From: Alistipes sp.
GTDB lineage: Bacteria > Bacteroidota > Bacteroidia > Bacteroidales > Rikenellaceae
NCBI GenBank assembly: GCA_017646625.1
Contig: JAGCMF010000008.1
Location: forward strand, 1-64,000
DNA length: 64,000 nucleotides
Direction of reading: 5' to 3'
A program made the position numbers and the translations under genes. Shown here piece by piece: positions 7,366 through 15,829 of the stretch; positions within the stretch are counted from its first letter, which is position 1, and the number at the start of each line of letters is the position of its first letter. The notes below the pieces were generated by a model. The model was given only the letters and a program-made list of their open reading frames with translations. It was not told the origin of the DNA and ran no database searches.

Positions 7366-9255
7366 TTAATCATTATCCTTTTTCTCGGCACACATATCCT
7401 CTATGGTGCCCAATAGCGCCTCAACATCGTAGCCACACTCCTGGTATAGCTCTGCGGGGCGACCATGCTCCACAAAGCAGTCGTCGATGCCGAGGTTGCG
7501 CATCATGGGGCTATAGCCACGGCGAGACATATATGCCGCAACAGCCTCGCCAACACCGCCACGTATGACACCATCCTCAATCGTTATGACCCTACGATAG
7601 CGGCTACCTATGTCGTCGAGCATAGCCTCATCCATAGGCTTCGCATAGCGCATATCGTAAACCGCAACGCTACGTGCGCTGCGTGCGGCGGCAGCAACAG
7701 CAACATTTGCCATGGTGCCCACAGCGATGATGGCAACATCCGAGCCCTCCGTAAGCTGCTCACCGCGACCCACCTCCAGAGCCTCGAAGGCTACATCGCG
7801 CCACGCAACACCCTCACCCACGCCACGGGGGTAGCGGATGACAGAGGGGCCATCCATAAGCGATGCCGTATACATCATCTGGCGGAGCATGAGCTCGTTG
7901 CGGGGTGCCGCAATGGTGATGTTGGGCACACAGCCGAAGTAGGCGAGGTCGAAGGCTCCATGATGTGTCGCGCCATCCTCACCGACAATGCCCGCACGGT
8001 CGAGGCATAGCACCACAGGCAGACGCTGGAGTGCCACATCGTGGATAACATTGTCGTAGGCACGCTGCATAAACGACGAGTATATGTTGCAGAAGGGGCG
8101 GCTGCCACCCGCAGCAAGACCCGCAGAGAAGGTCACAGCATGACCCTCGGCGATGCCCACATCGAAGCACCTCTCGGGTATCTCGCGCATGACGATGTTC
8201 ATCGAGCAACCCGAAGGCATGGCGGGCGTGATGCCCACGATGCGCTGGTCGTGGCGCGCAAGGTCGAGGAGTGTCTGGCCGAAGACATCCTGGTATCTAT
8301 CTGCCGCATAGCTTGTCTTGACACGTTCTCCTGTGGCCACATCGAAGCGACCAGGGGCATGCCACACCGCAGGGTCGGCCTCGGCAGGAGCATAGCCCTT
8401 GCCCTTCGTGGTCTTTATATGCAGCAGCTTCGGGCCTCCTATATCCTTAAGTCCCGAGAGTGTGCGTATGAGCTCGTCGATGTTGTGTCCATCCACAGGG
8501 CCAAAGTAGCGGAAGTTGAGACTCTCAAAGAGGTTGCTATTCTGCAGCAGTCCCTGCTTGATGGCATTGCCCGTCTTACGGATGAGTCTATGGAGTGGTG
8601 GTATCACAGCAAAGCCCTTCCACAGCCTGCGCTTCAGGGTGTTATACCAGCGCGAGGTGGACATACGCACAAGGTATCTGTCGAGAGCTCCCGCAGGCTT
8701 GTCGATAGACATCTCGTTGTCGTTGAGCACAACGAGGATGTCGGTCTTGGGCGAGGCTCCAGCATTGTTGAGACCCTCGAAGGCGAGACCTCCGGTGAGT
8801 GCTCCATCGCCGATGACGGCCACAACATGCTGCTGCTTACCACTCATCTCCAGCGCCTTGGCAATGCCGAAGGCTGCCGAGATGCTCACCGACGAGTGAC
8901 CAGCACCAAACGAATCGTAGATGCTCTCCGCCATGCGCGGAAAGCCACTTATGCCCTCACGTGTGCGGTTGCCACGGAAGGCATCACGACGTTCTGTGAT
9001 AATCTTATGAGCATATGCCTGATGTCCCACATCCCACACTATGCGATCCTCGGGGGTGGCATATACATAGTGCAAGGCTATGGTAAGCTCCACGGTGCCG
9101 AGACTCGAGCCGAGATGTCCAGGATTTGTGGCACAACACTCCAGGATGTAGTGTCGCAGCTCCGCAGCATAGCCACCAAGCTCCTCCTTGCCTAAAGCAC
9201 GCAAATCCTCGGGAGTATTTACCCTATTCAAATACTTATACTCTATATTGCTCAT
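7366..9255 (-). CDS. dxs: 1-Deoxy-D-xylulose-5-phosphate synthase
   Basis: Dxs condenses pyruvate and glyceraldehyde-3-phosphate with thiamine diphosphate, the first step of the MEP isoprenoid route; ispG of the same route is at 46.2 kb. The 629-residue protein has GHQAYAHKI, GAGHSSVSIS, the ThDP motif starting GDGALTGG, the central DRAGIVGEDGATHHGAFDL and a C-terminal transketolase domain (SVAVYDMRYAKPMDEAML). The ATG at 9255 (MSNIEYKY) is preferred over a TTG two codons upstream. Confidence 0.96.
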   Translation of the reverse strand: MSNIEYKYLNRVNTPEDLRALGKEELGGYAAELRHYILECCATNPGHLGSSLGTVELTIALHYVYATPEDRIVWDVGHQAYAHKIITERRDAFRGNRTREGISGFPRMAESIYDSFGAGHSSVSISAAFGIAKALEMSGKQQHVVAVIGDGALTGGLAFEGLNNAGASPKTDILVVLNDNEMSIDKPAGALDRYLVRMSTSRWYNTLKRRLWKGFAVIPPLHRLIRKTGNAIKQGLLQNSNLFESLNFRYFGPVDGHNIDELIRTLSGLKDIGGPKLLHIKTTKGKGYAPAEADPAVWHAPGRFDVATGERVKTSYAADRYQDVFGQTLLDLARHDQRIVGITPAMPSGCSMNIVMREIPERCFDVGIAEGHAVTFSAGLAAGGSRPFCNIYSSFMQRAYDNVIHDVALQRLPVVLCLDRAGIVGEDGATHHGAFDLAYFGCVPNITIAAPRNELMLRQMMYTASLMDGPSVIRYPRGVGEGVAWRDVAFEALEVGRGEQLTEGSDVAIIAVGTMANVAVAAAARSARSVAVYDMRYAKPMDEAMLDDIGSRYRRVITIEDGVIRGGVGEAVAAYMSRRGYSPMMRNLGIDDCFVEHGRPAELYQECGYDVEALLGTIEDMCAEKKDND

Positions 9256-9404
9256 TATCAATCGTTAATCATTTTATCGTAGTACCCTTGCACGGGTGCA
9301 TAATTATCAATCTACAAAGATAGTGATTTTTTTGTGTTACACAGCCTCGCTGGGCACAAAAACCATACTCCACAACCCGAAAATTAAAAAGTATGCATAA
9401 AATA

Positions 9405-9435
9405 TTGTATATTCAGCCAAAAATTACTATCTTCG
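9405..9435 (+). promoter_or_regulatory. Promoter of pyrH
   Basis: TTG (9405-9407), 20 nt, TATCTTCG (9428-9435), one mismatch from consensus and 24 nt before the pyrH ATG. Confidence 0.55.
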
Positions 9436-9458
9436 CAAATCAAAATCATTATAATGCT

Positions 9459-10190
9459 ATGGAGCAAAAAACAACAACAGCAGCAAAATATAAGAGAATA
9501 CTTCTCAAGCTCAGCGGCGAGTCGTTGCAGGGCAAGCAGAGTTATGGTCACGACGTGGAGGTGCTAAACTCATACGCCCAGCAGATTAAGGATATACATG
9601 CCCGTGGCGTGGAGATAGGCATAGTCATAGGCGGCGGTAACATATTCCGCGGCATTCAGGGCGCTGGCCGTGGCTTCGACCGCGTGAAGGGCGACCAGAT
9701 GGGCATGCTCGCAACAGTGATAAACTCCTTGGCACTGCAGTCAGCACTCGAGTCGATAGGCGTGAAGTGTAAGGTGCTAACATCGATATGCATGGAGCCC
9801 ATCGGCGAGTTCTACTCGAAGGCAAAGGCACTGGAGTACCTCGCAGCTGGATATGTGGTGATTATAGGTGGTGGCACGTCGAACCCATACTTCTCTACTG
9901 ACACCGCATCTGCCCTGCGTGGCATAGAGATTGAAGCAGAGATAATGTTCAAGGGCACACGCGTAGACGGAATATACACCGCAGACCCCGAGAAGGACCC
10001 TACAGCAACAAAGTACGACGTTATAACCTTCGACGAGGTGCTCGCAAAGCGTCTTAAGGTGATGGACCAGACAGCATTCACGCTATGTCGCGAGAATGGC
10101 CTCGGCCTGATAGTCTTCGACATGGACACCCCAGGTAACCTCCTTAAGGTTATCAACGGCGAACCTATAGGCACAATAGTAAAGGAGTAA
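9459..10190 (+). CDS. pyrH: UMP kinase
   Basis: PyrH phosphorylates UMP to UDP in pyrimidine nucleotide synthesis. The 243-residue product has the amino-acid-kinase fold: KRILLKLSGESLQG at the N-terminus, GIVIGGGNIFRG, the YVVIIGGGTSNPYFSTDTA segment, and VDGIYTADPEKDP near the middle. The ATG at 9459 (MEQKTTTAAKY) was chosen because the longer frame runs back through the promoter. It is followed after 18 nt by the thioredoxin gene, and frr, a common partner of pyrH, is two genes downstream. Confidence 0.95.
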   Translation: MEQKTTTAAKYKRILLKLSGESLQGKQSYGHDVEVLNSYAQQIKDIHARGVEIGIVIGGGNIFRGIQGAGRGFDRVKGDQMGMLATVINSLALQSALESIGVKCKVLTSICMEPIGEFYSKAKALEYLAAGYVVIIGGGTSNPYFSTDTASALRGIEIEAEIMFKGTRVDGIYTADPEKDPTATKYDVITFDEVLAKRLKVMDQTAFTLCRENGLGLIVFDMDTPGNLLKVINGEPIGTIVKE

Positions 10191-10208
10191 CACTTAACAA
10201 CATAGATT

Positions 10209-10799
10209 ATGGCGATACGAAAGAATCATAAGAAGAGAGGCTCGGCACTATCACTCACGCTGATGCTCATAGCACTCATCGGCCTTGTAGTGGCGATAGT
10301 ACTATGGCCCGTGGAGGCGAAGGCCTCGACACCTGCCGCAACAACAGCACAGGACGACCTTGTGACAACAACACTCATACACCGTGGCGATGAGGCGCCC
10401 AACTTCAGCACAGAGATGCTCGATGGCTCAACAGTGCAGCTCAAGGACTTGCGTGGCAAGCCCGTGTTGCTCATCTTCTGGGCCACATGGTGTCCTCCAT
10501 GTCGCAGCGAGTTGGCACACCTCCAGGAGGGTGTCATAGATGTATATGGCGACACCATCACCGTCTTGCCTATATCGCGTGGCGAGAAGCGCGACGTGGT
10601 GGAGGGCTACATATCAAGGATGGGGTACACCTTTGCTGTGGGCCTCGACAGCGACCAGAGCATATACCGCAAGTATGCGACGAACTATGTGCCACGCTGC
10701 TTCGTCATAGACAGCGAGGGTAAGGTGCTATACGCAGGTGTGGGCTACGACGAGGAGATAGCCAAGGAGGTGGATGCCGCAATAAAGGAGGCATTGTAA
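10209..10799 (+). CDS. TlpA/ResA-like thiol-disulfide oxidoreductase
   Basis: A 196-residue membrane-anchored thioredoxin-fold protein. A lysine/arginine-rich N-terminus precedes one hydrophobic segment (about residues 14-34), then a linker and an AhpC/TSA-Redoxin domain starting at APNFSTEMLDGSTV. The catalytic motif is WCPPC (FWATWCPPC, about residue 95). The cis-proline region is NYVPRCFVID; its additional cysteine beside the proline is noteworthy. Such proteins reduce disulfides in exported proteins such as cytochrome c, but the substrate here is unknown. It lies between pyrH and frr and is probably cotranscribed. Confidence 0.85.
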   Translation: MAIRKNHKKRGSALSLTLMLIALIGLVVAIVLWPVEAKASTPAATTAQDDLVTTTLIHRGDEAPNFSTEMLDGSTVQLKDLRGKPVLLIFWATWCPPCRSELAHLQEGVIDVYGDTITVLPISRGEKRDVVEGYISRMGYTFAVGLDSDQSIYRKYATNYVPRCFVIDSEGKVLYAGVGYDEEIAKEVDAAIKEAL

Positions 10800-10828
10800 C
10801 AGAACGCAATTAACAAAAAGATAAGAGT

Positions 10829-11386
10829 ATGGATACCAAGACTATTTTGAATGAAACAACCGACCGCATGCAGCGCGCCCTCGACCACCTTGTCGAAGAG
10901 TTGCTCAACATCCGTGCGGGTAAGGCATCAGTGAATGTCCTAAATGGCGTATTCGTGGACTACTACGGCTCGCAGACACCCGTATCGGGCGTGGCAAGCG
11001 TAACAGTGCCTGATGCCAAGACAGTGCTTATCCAGCCTTGGGATAAGAATATGATTCGCCCCATAGAGAAGGCTATCATCGACTCTAACATCGGACTCAC
11101 ACCATCGAACAATGGCGAGCACATACGCCTCTCTATACCTCCACTCACAGAGGACCGTCGTAAGGAGATTGTCAAGAAGGTGAAGGGCGAGGGCGAGACA
11201 GCACGCATAAGCCTACGTAACGCACGCCGTGATGCTGTAGAGGCATTCAAGAAGGCACAGAAGGAGGGCATGTCGGAGGACGAGCAGAAGGATGGCGAAG
11301 CACAGGTGCAGAAGCTGCTCGAGAAGTTCACAAAGCTCCTCGACGTAGAGCTCGAGAAGAAGGAGAAAGAGGTGATGACAGTGTAA
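10829..11386 (+). CDS. frr: Ribosome recycling factor
   Basis: RRF splits the post-termination ribosome together with EF-G. The 185 residues are the normal family length. Domain I helices hold ALDHLVEELLNIRAGKASVN at the N-terminus and RISLRNARRDAVEAFKKAQK in the C-terminal half; PPLTEDRRKEIVKKVKGEGE is the family signature. It is followed by a GC-rich hairpin and a family 1 repeat that end the operon. Confidence 0.96.
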   Translation: MDTKTILNETTDRMQRALDHLVEELLNIRAGKASVNVLNGVFVDYYGSQTPVSGVASVTVPDAKTVLIQPWDKNMIRPIEKAIIDSNIGLTPSNNGEHIRLSIPPLTEDRRKEIVKKVKGEGETARISLRNARRDAVEAFKKAQKEGMSEDEQKDGEAQVQKLLEKFTKLLDVELEKKEKEVMTV

Positions 11387-11420
11387 TATGTAGACACCAA
11401 CACACCAAATGGTCATTTCA

Positions 11421-11453
11421 GGGGCTGACTAAAAAGTAACATAGCCAGTCCCC
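11421..11453 (+). terminator. Hairpin after frr
   Basis: GGGGCTG-ACTA...TAG-CCAGTCCCC forms an imperfect stem 34 nt after the frr stop. Similar GGGGCTGACnA hairpins follow nagB (14563) and the SDR gene (42212), so this is a recurrent gene-end motif. There is no clear T-tract. Confidence 0.5.
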
Positions 11454-11460
11454 ATAACCC

Positions 11461-11584
11461 AAGAGAGTGAATAAAAAGATGTAGTTTTAGGCTTGCGAAG
11501 CCCGAAAAAGCGGAGTTTACTGTGCGTAAATGAGCATTTTGAGGGCAAGCGTAACGACAAAATACACTTTTTATTCACTCTCTT
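11461..11584. repeat. Structured repeat family 1, copy after frr
   Basis: 124 bp with perfect 18-bp inverted ends (AAGAGAGTGAATAAAAAG). Inside are the hairpin GGCTTGCGAAGCC and a second stem AAAAAGCGGAGTTTAC, 5 nt, GTAAATGAGCATTTT. It lies between the codirectional frr and NagB-fusion genes. The remaining sequence to 11720 holds only a TATCTTTG element at 11645-11652 as a possible promoter for the next gene. Confidence 0.9.
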
Positions 11585-11720
11585 TTTATTCTGCCCAAGT
11601 GGTGATTTTTTGGAGATATTGGCACATATTTAGAAAATTTTTCATATCTTTGAACGATATTCCACAGTTGTGGTGGTATAGTTAATGAGAATAGAGTAGA
11701 GAAATAAAATAGGTTGTACA

Positions 11721-13670
11721 ATGAATAGCAAGTATCAACTACCAAAGGATGGCGGTCTTATCAAGGATAATGCACCAAAGGATATCATTCATCGCTATGA
11801 GCGCATGCCGACACGCGTATTCGAGAACGAGTATAACGGTGTGCAGTATGTTGCCGACATAATATGTCGCCTTGTGCGTCAGCATGGCGAGAATGCCTCG
11901 GCACGCGACATATACGAGGAGTTGCCTCCATTTGTGCTCGGCCTGACAACAGGAAACACCCCTATGGGACTATATCGTGAGCTCGTGAGGAGACATAGGG
12001 AGGGTGAGATATCCTTCAGCAATGTCGCCGTATACACCCTCGACGAGTTCTACCCCATACGTCGCACAGAGCAGCAGAGTCGTAACTTCCGTATTCACGA
12101 CGAGTTCCTAAAGCATGTAGACATACAGCCCGAGAATGTGCACATCCTCGATGGCACAGTGCCCGAGTCCGAGATATCGGAGTACTGTGCAAACTACGAT
12201 AAGCTGATACGTAAGATTGACCTTATGATTATAGGCTTCGGCGAGGATGGTCAGGTGGGATTCAACGAGCAGGGCTCATATGCCAAGTCGCACACACGCC
12301 TCGTTGAGCTATCACACAACTCACGCAAGGTGCAGTCTAACCAATTCTTCGGCCTGGAGAATACGCCAAAGATGGCTATAACGATGGGTATAGGAACGAT
12401 AATGCGTGCCGACCGCATAATACTCATGGCATGGGGCGAGGATAAGGCAAACGTGGTGCAGCACATTGTCGAGGGCGACATCACCGACAAGGTGCCAGCA
12501 AGCCACCTGCAGGAGCACCACAACATTGAGCTCATAATAGATGAGAATGCCGCAGAGAGACTTACACGCGAGCAGACACCATGGCTCGTGGGACCATGCA
12601 ACTGGACACCCAAGTTTGTGCGAAAGGCCGTAGTATGGCTATGTGGTGTGGTAAACAAGCCTATACTAAAGCTCACATACAAGGACTACATAGAGAACTC
12701 ACTCGGTGAGCTACTCGAGAAGTGCGGCACATACGACAAGATTAACATACGCGTATTCAACGACCTGCAGCACACCATCACAGGATGGCCCGGTGGCAAG
12801 CCAAATGCCGACGACTCAACACGTCCCGCACCATCACTGCCATACCCCAAGCGTGCCCTCATCTTCTCGCCACACCCCGATGACGACGTGATATCTATGG
12901 GTGGTACGTTCATACGCCTTGTGGAGCAGGGACACGATGTGCATGTGGCATACCAGACATCGGGTAATGTGGCGGTGCATGACGACGTGGTGCTGCAGAA
13001 TGTAGACACAGCACGAGAGCTCGGACTGGGTAACACCTACGACGAGGTGTGCGCACTCATAGCATCCAAGAAGCGAGGTAAGCCCGAGCCACGTAAGCTC
13101 CTCGACATAAAGGGCGGAATACGTCGCGCCGAGGCACGTGCCGCAGTGCGTTCATTCGGCCTTAACCCCGACACCAACGCACACTTCCTAAACCTACCAT
13201 TCTACGAGACGGGTGGCATAAAGAAGGGTGCTCTCTCGGAGAGGGATATAGCGATTATCGTAAAGCTGCTGCGCGAGATACGTCCTCACCAGATATATGC
13301 CGCAGGCGACCTTGCCGACCCTCATGGCACACACAGAACATGCATGGAGGCGATACTCGAGGCCCTCGAGGTGACACGCGACGACGACTGGAGAGAGGAG
13401 TGCCACCTATGGCTATATCGTGGCGCATGGATGGAGTGGAACCTCGGCCTTGTAGACATGGCTGTGCCCCTATCGCCCGACGAGATGCTCAAGAAGCGTC
13501 ACGCAATATACCGACACCTCTCGCAGAAGGATATTGTGCCATTCCCCGGCAGCGACTCACGCGAGTTCTGGCAGCGCGCAGAGGAACGTACTCAAAACAC
13601 CGCAAAGCTCTACGACAAACTCGGCATGGCAGAGTACCAAGCAATAGAGGTATTCGTAAAGATGTTTTAA
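11721..13670 (+). CDS. NagB-like deaminase fused to PIG-L/LmbE deacetylase domain
   Basis: A 649-residue two-domain protein. Residues about 1-330 resemble glucosamine-6-phosphate deaminase (LGLTTGNTPMGLYRELVRRH, TLDEFYPI, IGFGEDGQVGFNEQGS). Residues about 360-640 are a PIG-L/LmbE deacetylase domain beginning with the metal motif SPHPDDDVISMGG and containing DPHGTHRTC near the end. This fusion is known in Bacteroidetes and is usually annotated as a nagB paralogue. In the deaminase half the usual [13 protein letters not shown] reads GFGEDGQVGFNEQ, so the histidine of the canonical DGH is Q; activity may differ. A plain NagB gene follows 86 nt downstream. Confidence 0.88.
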   Translation: MNSKYQLPKDGGLIKDNAPKDIIHRYERMPTRVFENEYNGVQYVADIICRLVRQHGENASARDIYEELPPFVLGLTTGNTPMGLYRELVRRHREGEISFSNVAVYTLDEFYPIRRTEQQSRNFRIHDEFLKHVDIQPENVHILDGTVPESEISEYCANYDKLIRKIDLMIIGFGEDGQVGFNEQGSYAKSHTRLVELSHNSRKVQSNQFFGLENTPKMAITMGIGTIMRADRIILMAWGEDKANVVQHIVEGDITDKVPASHLQEHHNIELIIDENAAERLTREQTPWLVGPCNWTPKFVRKAVVWLCGVVNKPILKLTYKDYIENSLGELLEKCGTYDKINIRVFNDLQHTITGWPGGKPNADDSTRPAPSLPYPKRALIFSPHPDDDVISMGGTFIRLVEQGHDVHVAYQTSGNVAVHDDVVLQNVDTARELGLGNTYDEVCALIASKKRGKPEPRKLLDIKGGIRRAEARAAVRSFGLNPDTNAHFLNLPFYETGGIKKGALSERDIAIIVKLLREIRPHQIYAAGDLADPHGTHRTCMEAILEALEVTRDDDWREECHLWLYRGAWMEWNLGLVDMAVPLSPDEMLKKRHAIYRHLSQKDIVPFPGSDSREFWQRAEERTQNTAKLYDKLGMAEYQAIEVFVKMF

Positions 13671-13690
13671 CCCTCGGTAGGGTCTGCGGA

Positions 13691-13723
13691 GGCACGAAGG
13701 GTCATAAAAGGGCACAAAGGGTA
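13691..13723. repeat. Fragment of repeat family 2
   Basis: GGCACGAAGGGTCATAAAAG followed by GGCACAAAGGG matches the purine-rich arm of the larger family 2 elements at 23601, 26123 and 48375. It lies between the two nagB-type genes. Confidence 0.55.
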
Positions 13724-13756
13724 ATATAGCAATAAATAACTAATAAACAGATAGAT

Positions 13757-14539
13757 ATGAGAGTAATAATCAAGGACACCACCCCCGAGGTGGCCTCATG
13801 GGCAGCACGACATATTGTGGATGCCATAAATGCCAAGGCAGCAAAGACAGAGAAGCCCTTTGTATTGGGTCTGCCCACAGGCTCGACACCCCTCGAGACA
13901 TACCGCGAGCTTATACGCCTACACAAGGCGGGAGAGGTGTCGTTTAGGAATGTGGTGACATTCAACATGGATGAGTACATAGGCCTCGAGGAGAGTCATC
14001 CCGAGAGCTACCACTCGTTCATGTGGAAGAACTTCTTCTCACACATAGACATAGAGCCAGCAAATGTGCATATCCTCAACGGCAATGCCACAGACCTCGT
14101 GGCGGAGTGCGAGGCGTATGAGGCGGCAATAGTTGAGGCCGGAGGCATAGACCTCTTCATGGGTGGCGTAGGCGAGGATGGACATATAGCCTTCAACGAG
14201 CCATTCTCATCACTTCAGTCGCGCACACGCATCAAGACCCTAACTCCCGACACCATAGCTGTGAACTCACGATTCTTCGGTGGCGACATATCGAAGGTGC
14301 CAACACAGGCTCTCACTGTGGGTGTTGCTACAATCCTCGATGCCCGCGAGGTGCTAATCCTCGCAACAGGTGCAAAGAAGGCACGTGCCTTGCGTCACGC
14401 TATTGAGGGTGGTTACAACCACCAGTGGACACTCTCGGCACTGCAGACACACCCCCACGGCATAATCGTCTGCGACGACCGTGCTGCCGAGGAGCTGCGC
14501 GTATCTACATACCGCTATTTCAAGGCGTTAGAGAGGTAG
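13757..14539 (+). CDS. nagB: Glucosamine-6-phosphate deaminase
   Basis: NagB converts glucosamine-6-phosphate to fructose-6-phosphate and ammonia in amino-sugar use. The 260-residue product has the canonical length and motifs: [26 protein letters not shown] with the catalytic aspartate, and [14 protein letters not shown] with the catalytic histidine, intact here unlike in the upstream fusion. SRTRIKTLT and a C-terminal [17 protein letters not shown] complete the fold. Having both genes in tandem suggests a fuller amino-sugar module in which the fusion protein does something different. Confidence 0.94.
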   Translation: MRVIIKDTTPEVASWAARHIVDAINAKAAKTEKPFVLGLPTGSTPLETYRELIRLHKAGEVSFRNVVTFNMDEYIGLEESHPESYHSFMWKNFFSHIDIEPANVHILNGNATDLVAECEAYEAAIVEAGGIDLFMGGVGEDGHIAFNEPFSSLQSRTRIKTLTPDTIAVNSRFFGGDISKVPTQALTVGVATILDAREVLILATGAKKARALRHAIEGGYNHQWTLSALQTHPHGIIVCDDRAAEELRVSTYRYFKALER

Positions 14540-14562
14540 CAACCACTCCTATAAACATTTAA

Positions 14563-14583
14563 GGGGCTGACATTGCCAGCCCC
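14563..14583 (+). terminator. Hairpin after nagB
   Basis: GGGGCTG (14563-14569) pairs perfectly with CAGCCCC (14577-14583) around a 7-nt loop. It resembles the hairpins after frr and the SDR gene. No T-tract follows. Confidence 0.5.
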
Positions 14584-14591
14584 AATAACTC

Positions 14592-14715
14592 AAGAGAGTG
14601 AATAAAAAGATGTAGTTTTAGGCTTGCGAAGCCCGAAAAACCGCAGTTTACTTGGCGTAAATGAGGATTTTGAGGGCAAGCGTAACGACAAAATACACTT
14701 TTTATTCACTCTCTT
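14592..14715. repeat. Structured repeat family 1, copy after nagB
   Basis: 124 bp with the same 18-bp inverted ends as the copy at 11461. The inner stem reads AAAAACCGCAGTTTAC, 5 nt, GTAAATGAGGATTTT, so a G-C pair of the 11461 copy is replaced by C-G. Its right end runs 14 nt into the 3' end of the metallophosphoesterase gene. Confidence 0.9.
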
Positions 14716-15790
14716 CATTAATCTCTATATTAAATATCTCGCTATGCGTTCCTATCCTAAAAGGTGGCCCCCAGAGGGAGAGACCCATGGAGACGATGAC
14801 ATGGCTACTACCCCACACCCTGTGTCCATGGCTCTGGGCGTACATGGCATCTGTGAGCCATGTTAGAGGCCACACCTGACCACGGTGTGTATGGCCAGCA
14901 AGGTAGATGTCTACACCTCGGCGGGTGGCAGCCTCAACATCGTAGGGCTGGTGGTCGAGGACAACGGTGGGGCGCGACATATCTACACCCTGAAGGAGGC
15001 TATCTATAGTGGCACGGCGCCTATTGCTCCTATCGTCACGGCAGATGAGCTGCACACCCGAGGGTAGTGTGACAACACTGTCGCGAACAAGGCGTACGCT
15101 GGTGCTCGCAAGATACTCCTCGCACGCCTCTATGCCGCTGATATACTCATGGTTACCAGCAACCATATATATGCCATCAGGTGCCACAACATCGTCAAAC
15201 ATCCTACACATATCCTCTGCAGCAATAGGAACAACACTATTATCTATGAGGTCGCCGACGATGACAACGACATCGCCCCTCTGCTCGTTGATAAGCCTCA
15301 CATACCTCTCCATATCGCGCTTCGTGGTGCCATAGCCGAGGTGCACATCGCTGACCATGACGATACGGTAGTCATCCTCGAGGTGCTTCGTGGTGGGCAC
15401 AACAACTCTCTCGACACGTGGCAGACGGTAGTTAACATATCCACAGACGAGGAGCAGCGTGGTGGCACCAAGGGCATACAACACGCCATACTTGAGACTC
15501 GGGAAGATGAGGTGCGCAACATCGAAGAGAGCCGTGGTGAGCACCATATATAGTAGGAAAACAAGCCACACGGAGCCAACACCAAAGAGCACCCTATGTA
15601 CCCACACGGGGAGGGAGGCGTGGCGCAGCACCATGGCGACAAAGAGGGCGAGAACAGCGAAGAGAAAGAGAGCAGCAAAGGTGACCCTACACCACATGGG
15701 TGCGGGCTGCAGCAACTGCCACAGACGGATGAAAACATAGGTGTTGCCACCCAGATATAGGAGCATCATAGCCACACCAATCCACATCAT
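14702..15790 (-). CDS. Membrane-bound metallophosphoesterase
   Basis: A 362-residue protein with four or so N-terminal membrane helices (about residues 1-120) and a calcineurin-like phosphoesterase domain. Metal-binding motifs are SDVHLG, GDLIDN, GNHEY and GHTHRGQ. It resembles the YaeI/YkuE-type membrane phosphoesterases, some of which cleave UDP-diacylglucosamine in lipid A synthesis or act on lipid phosphates; the substrate here is unknown. The last four codons (EESE) and the TAA stop lie within the inverted end of the repeat at 14592, so the C-terminus was set by repeat insertion or has come to overlap it. Confidence 0.88.
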   Translation of the reverse strand: MMWIGVAMMLLYLGGNTYVFIRLWQLLQPAPMWCRVTFAALFLFAVLALFVAMVLRHASLPVWVHRVLFGVGSVWLVFLLYMVLTTALFDVAHLIFPSLKYGVLYALGATTLLLVCGYVNYRLPRVERVVVPTTKHLEDDYRIVMVSDVHLGYGTTKRDMERYVRLINEQRGDVVVIVGDLIDNSVVPIAAEDMCRMFDDVVAPDGIYMVAGNHEYISGIEACEEYLASTSVRLVRDSVVTLPSGVQLICRDDRSNRRRATIDSLLQGVDMSRPTVVLDHQPYDVEAATRRGVDIYLAGHTHRGQVWPLTWLTDAMYAQSHGHRVWGSSHVIVSMGLSLWGPPFRIGTHSEIFNIEINEESE

Positions 15791-15829
15791 ATCTATCTAT
15801 ACATTAGGCTATTAGACACCTACCTACGG

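Noticed and set aside
8041..9195. 384-codon open frame antisense to dxs
   Set aside because: It lacks any family pattern; long antisense frames are common opposite GC-leaning genes.
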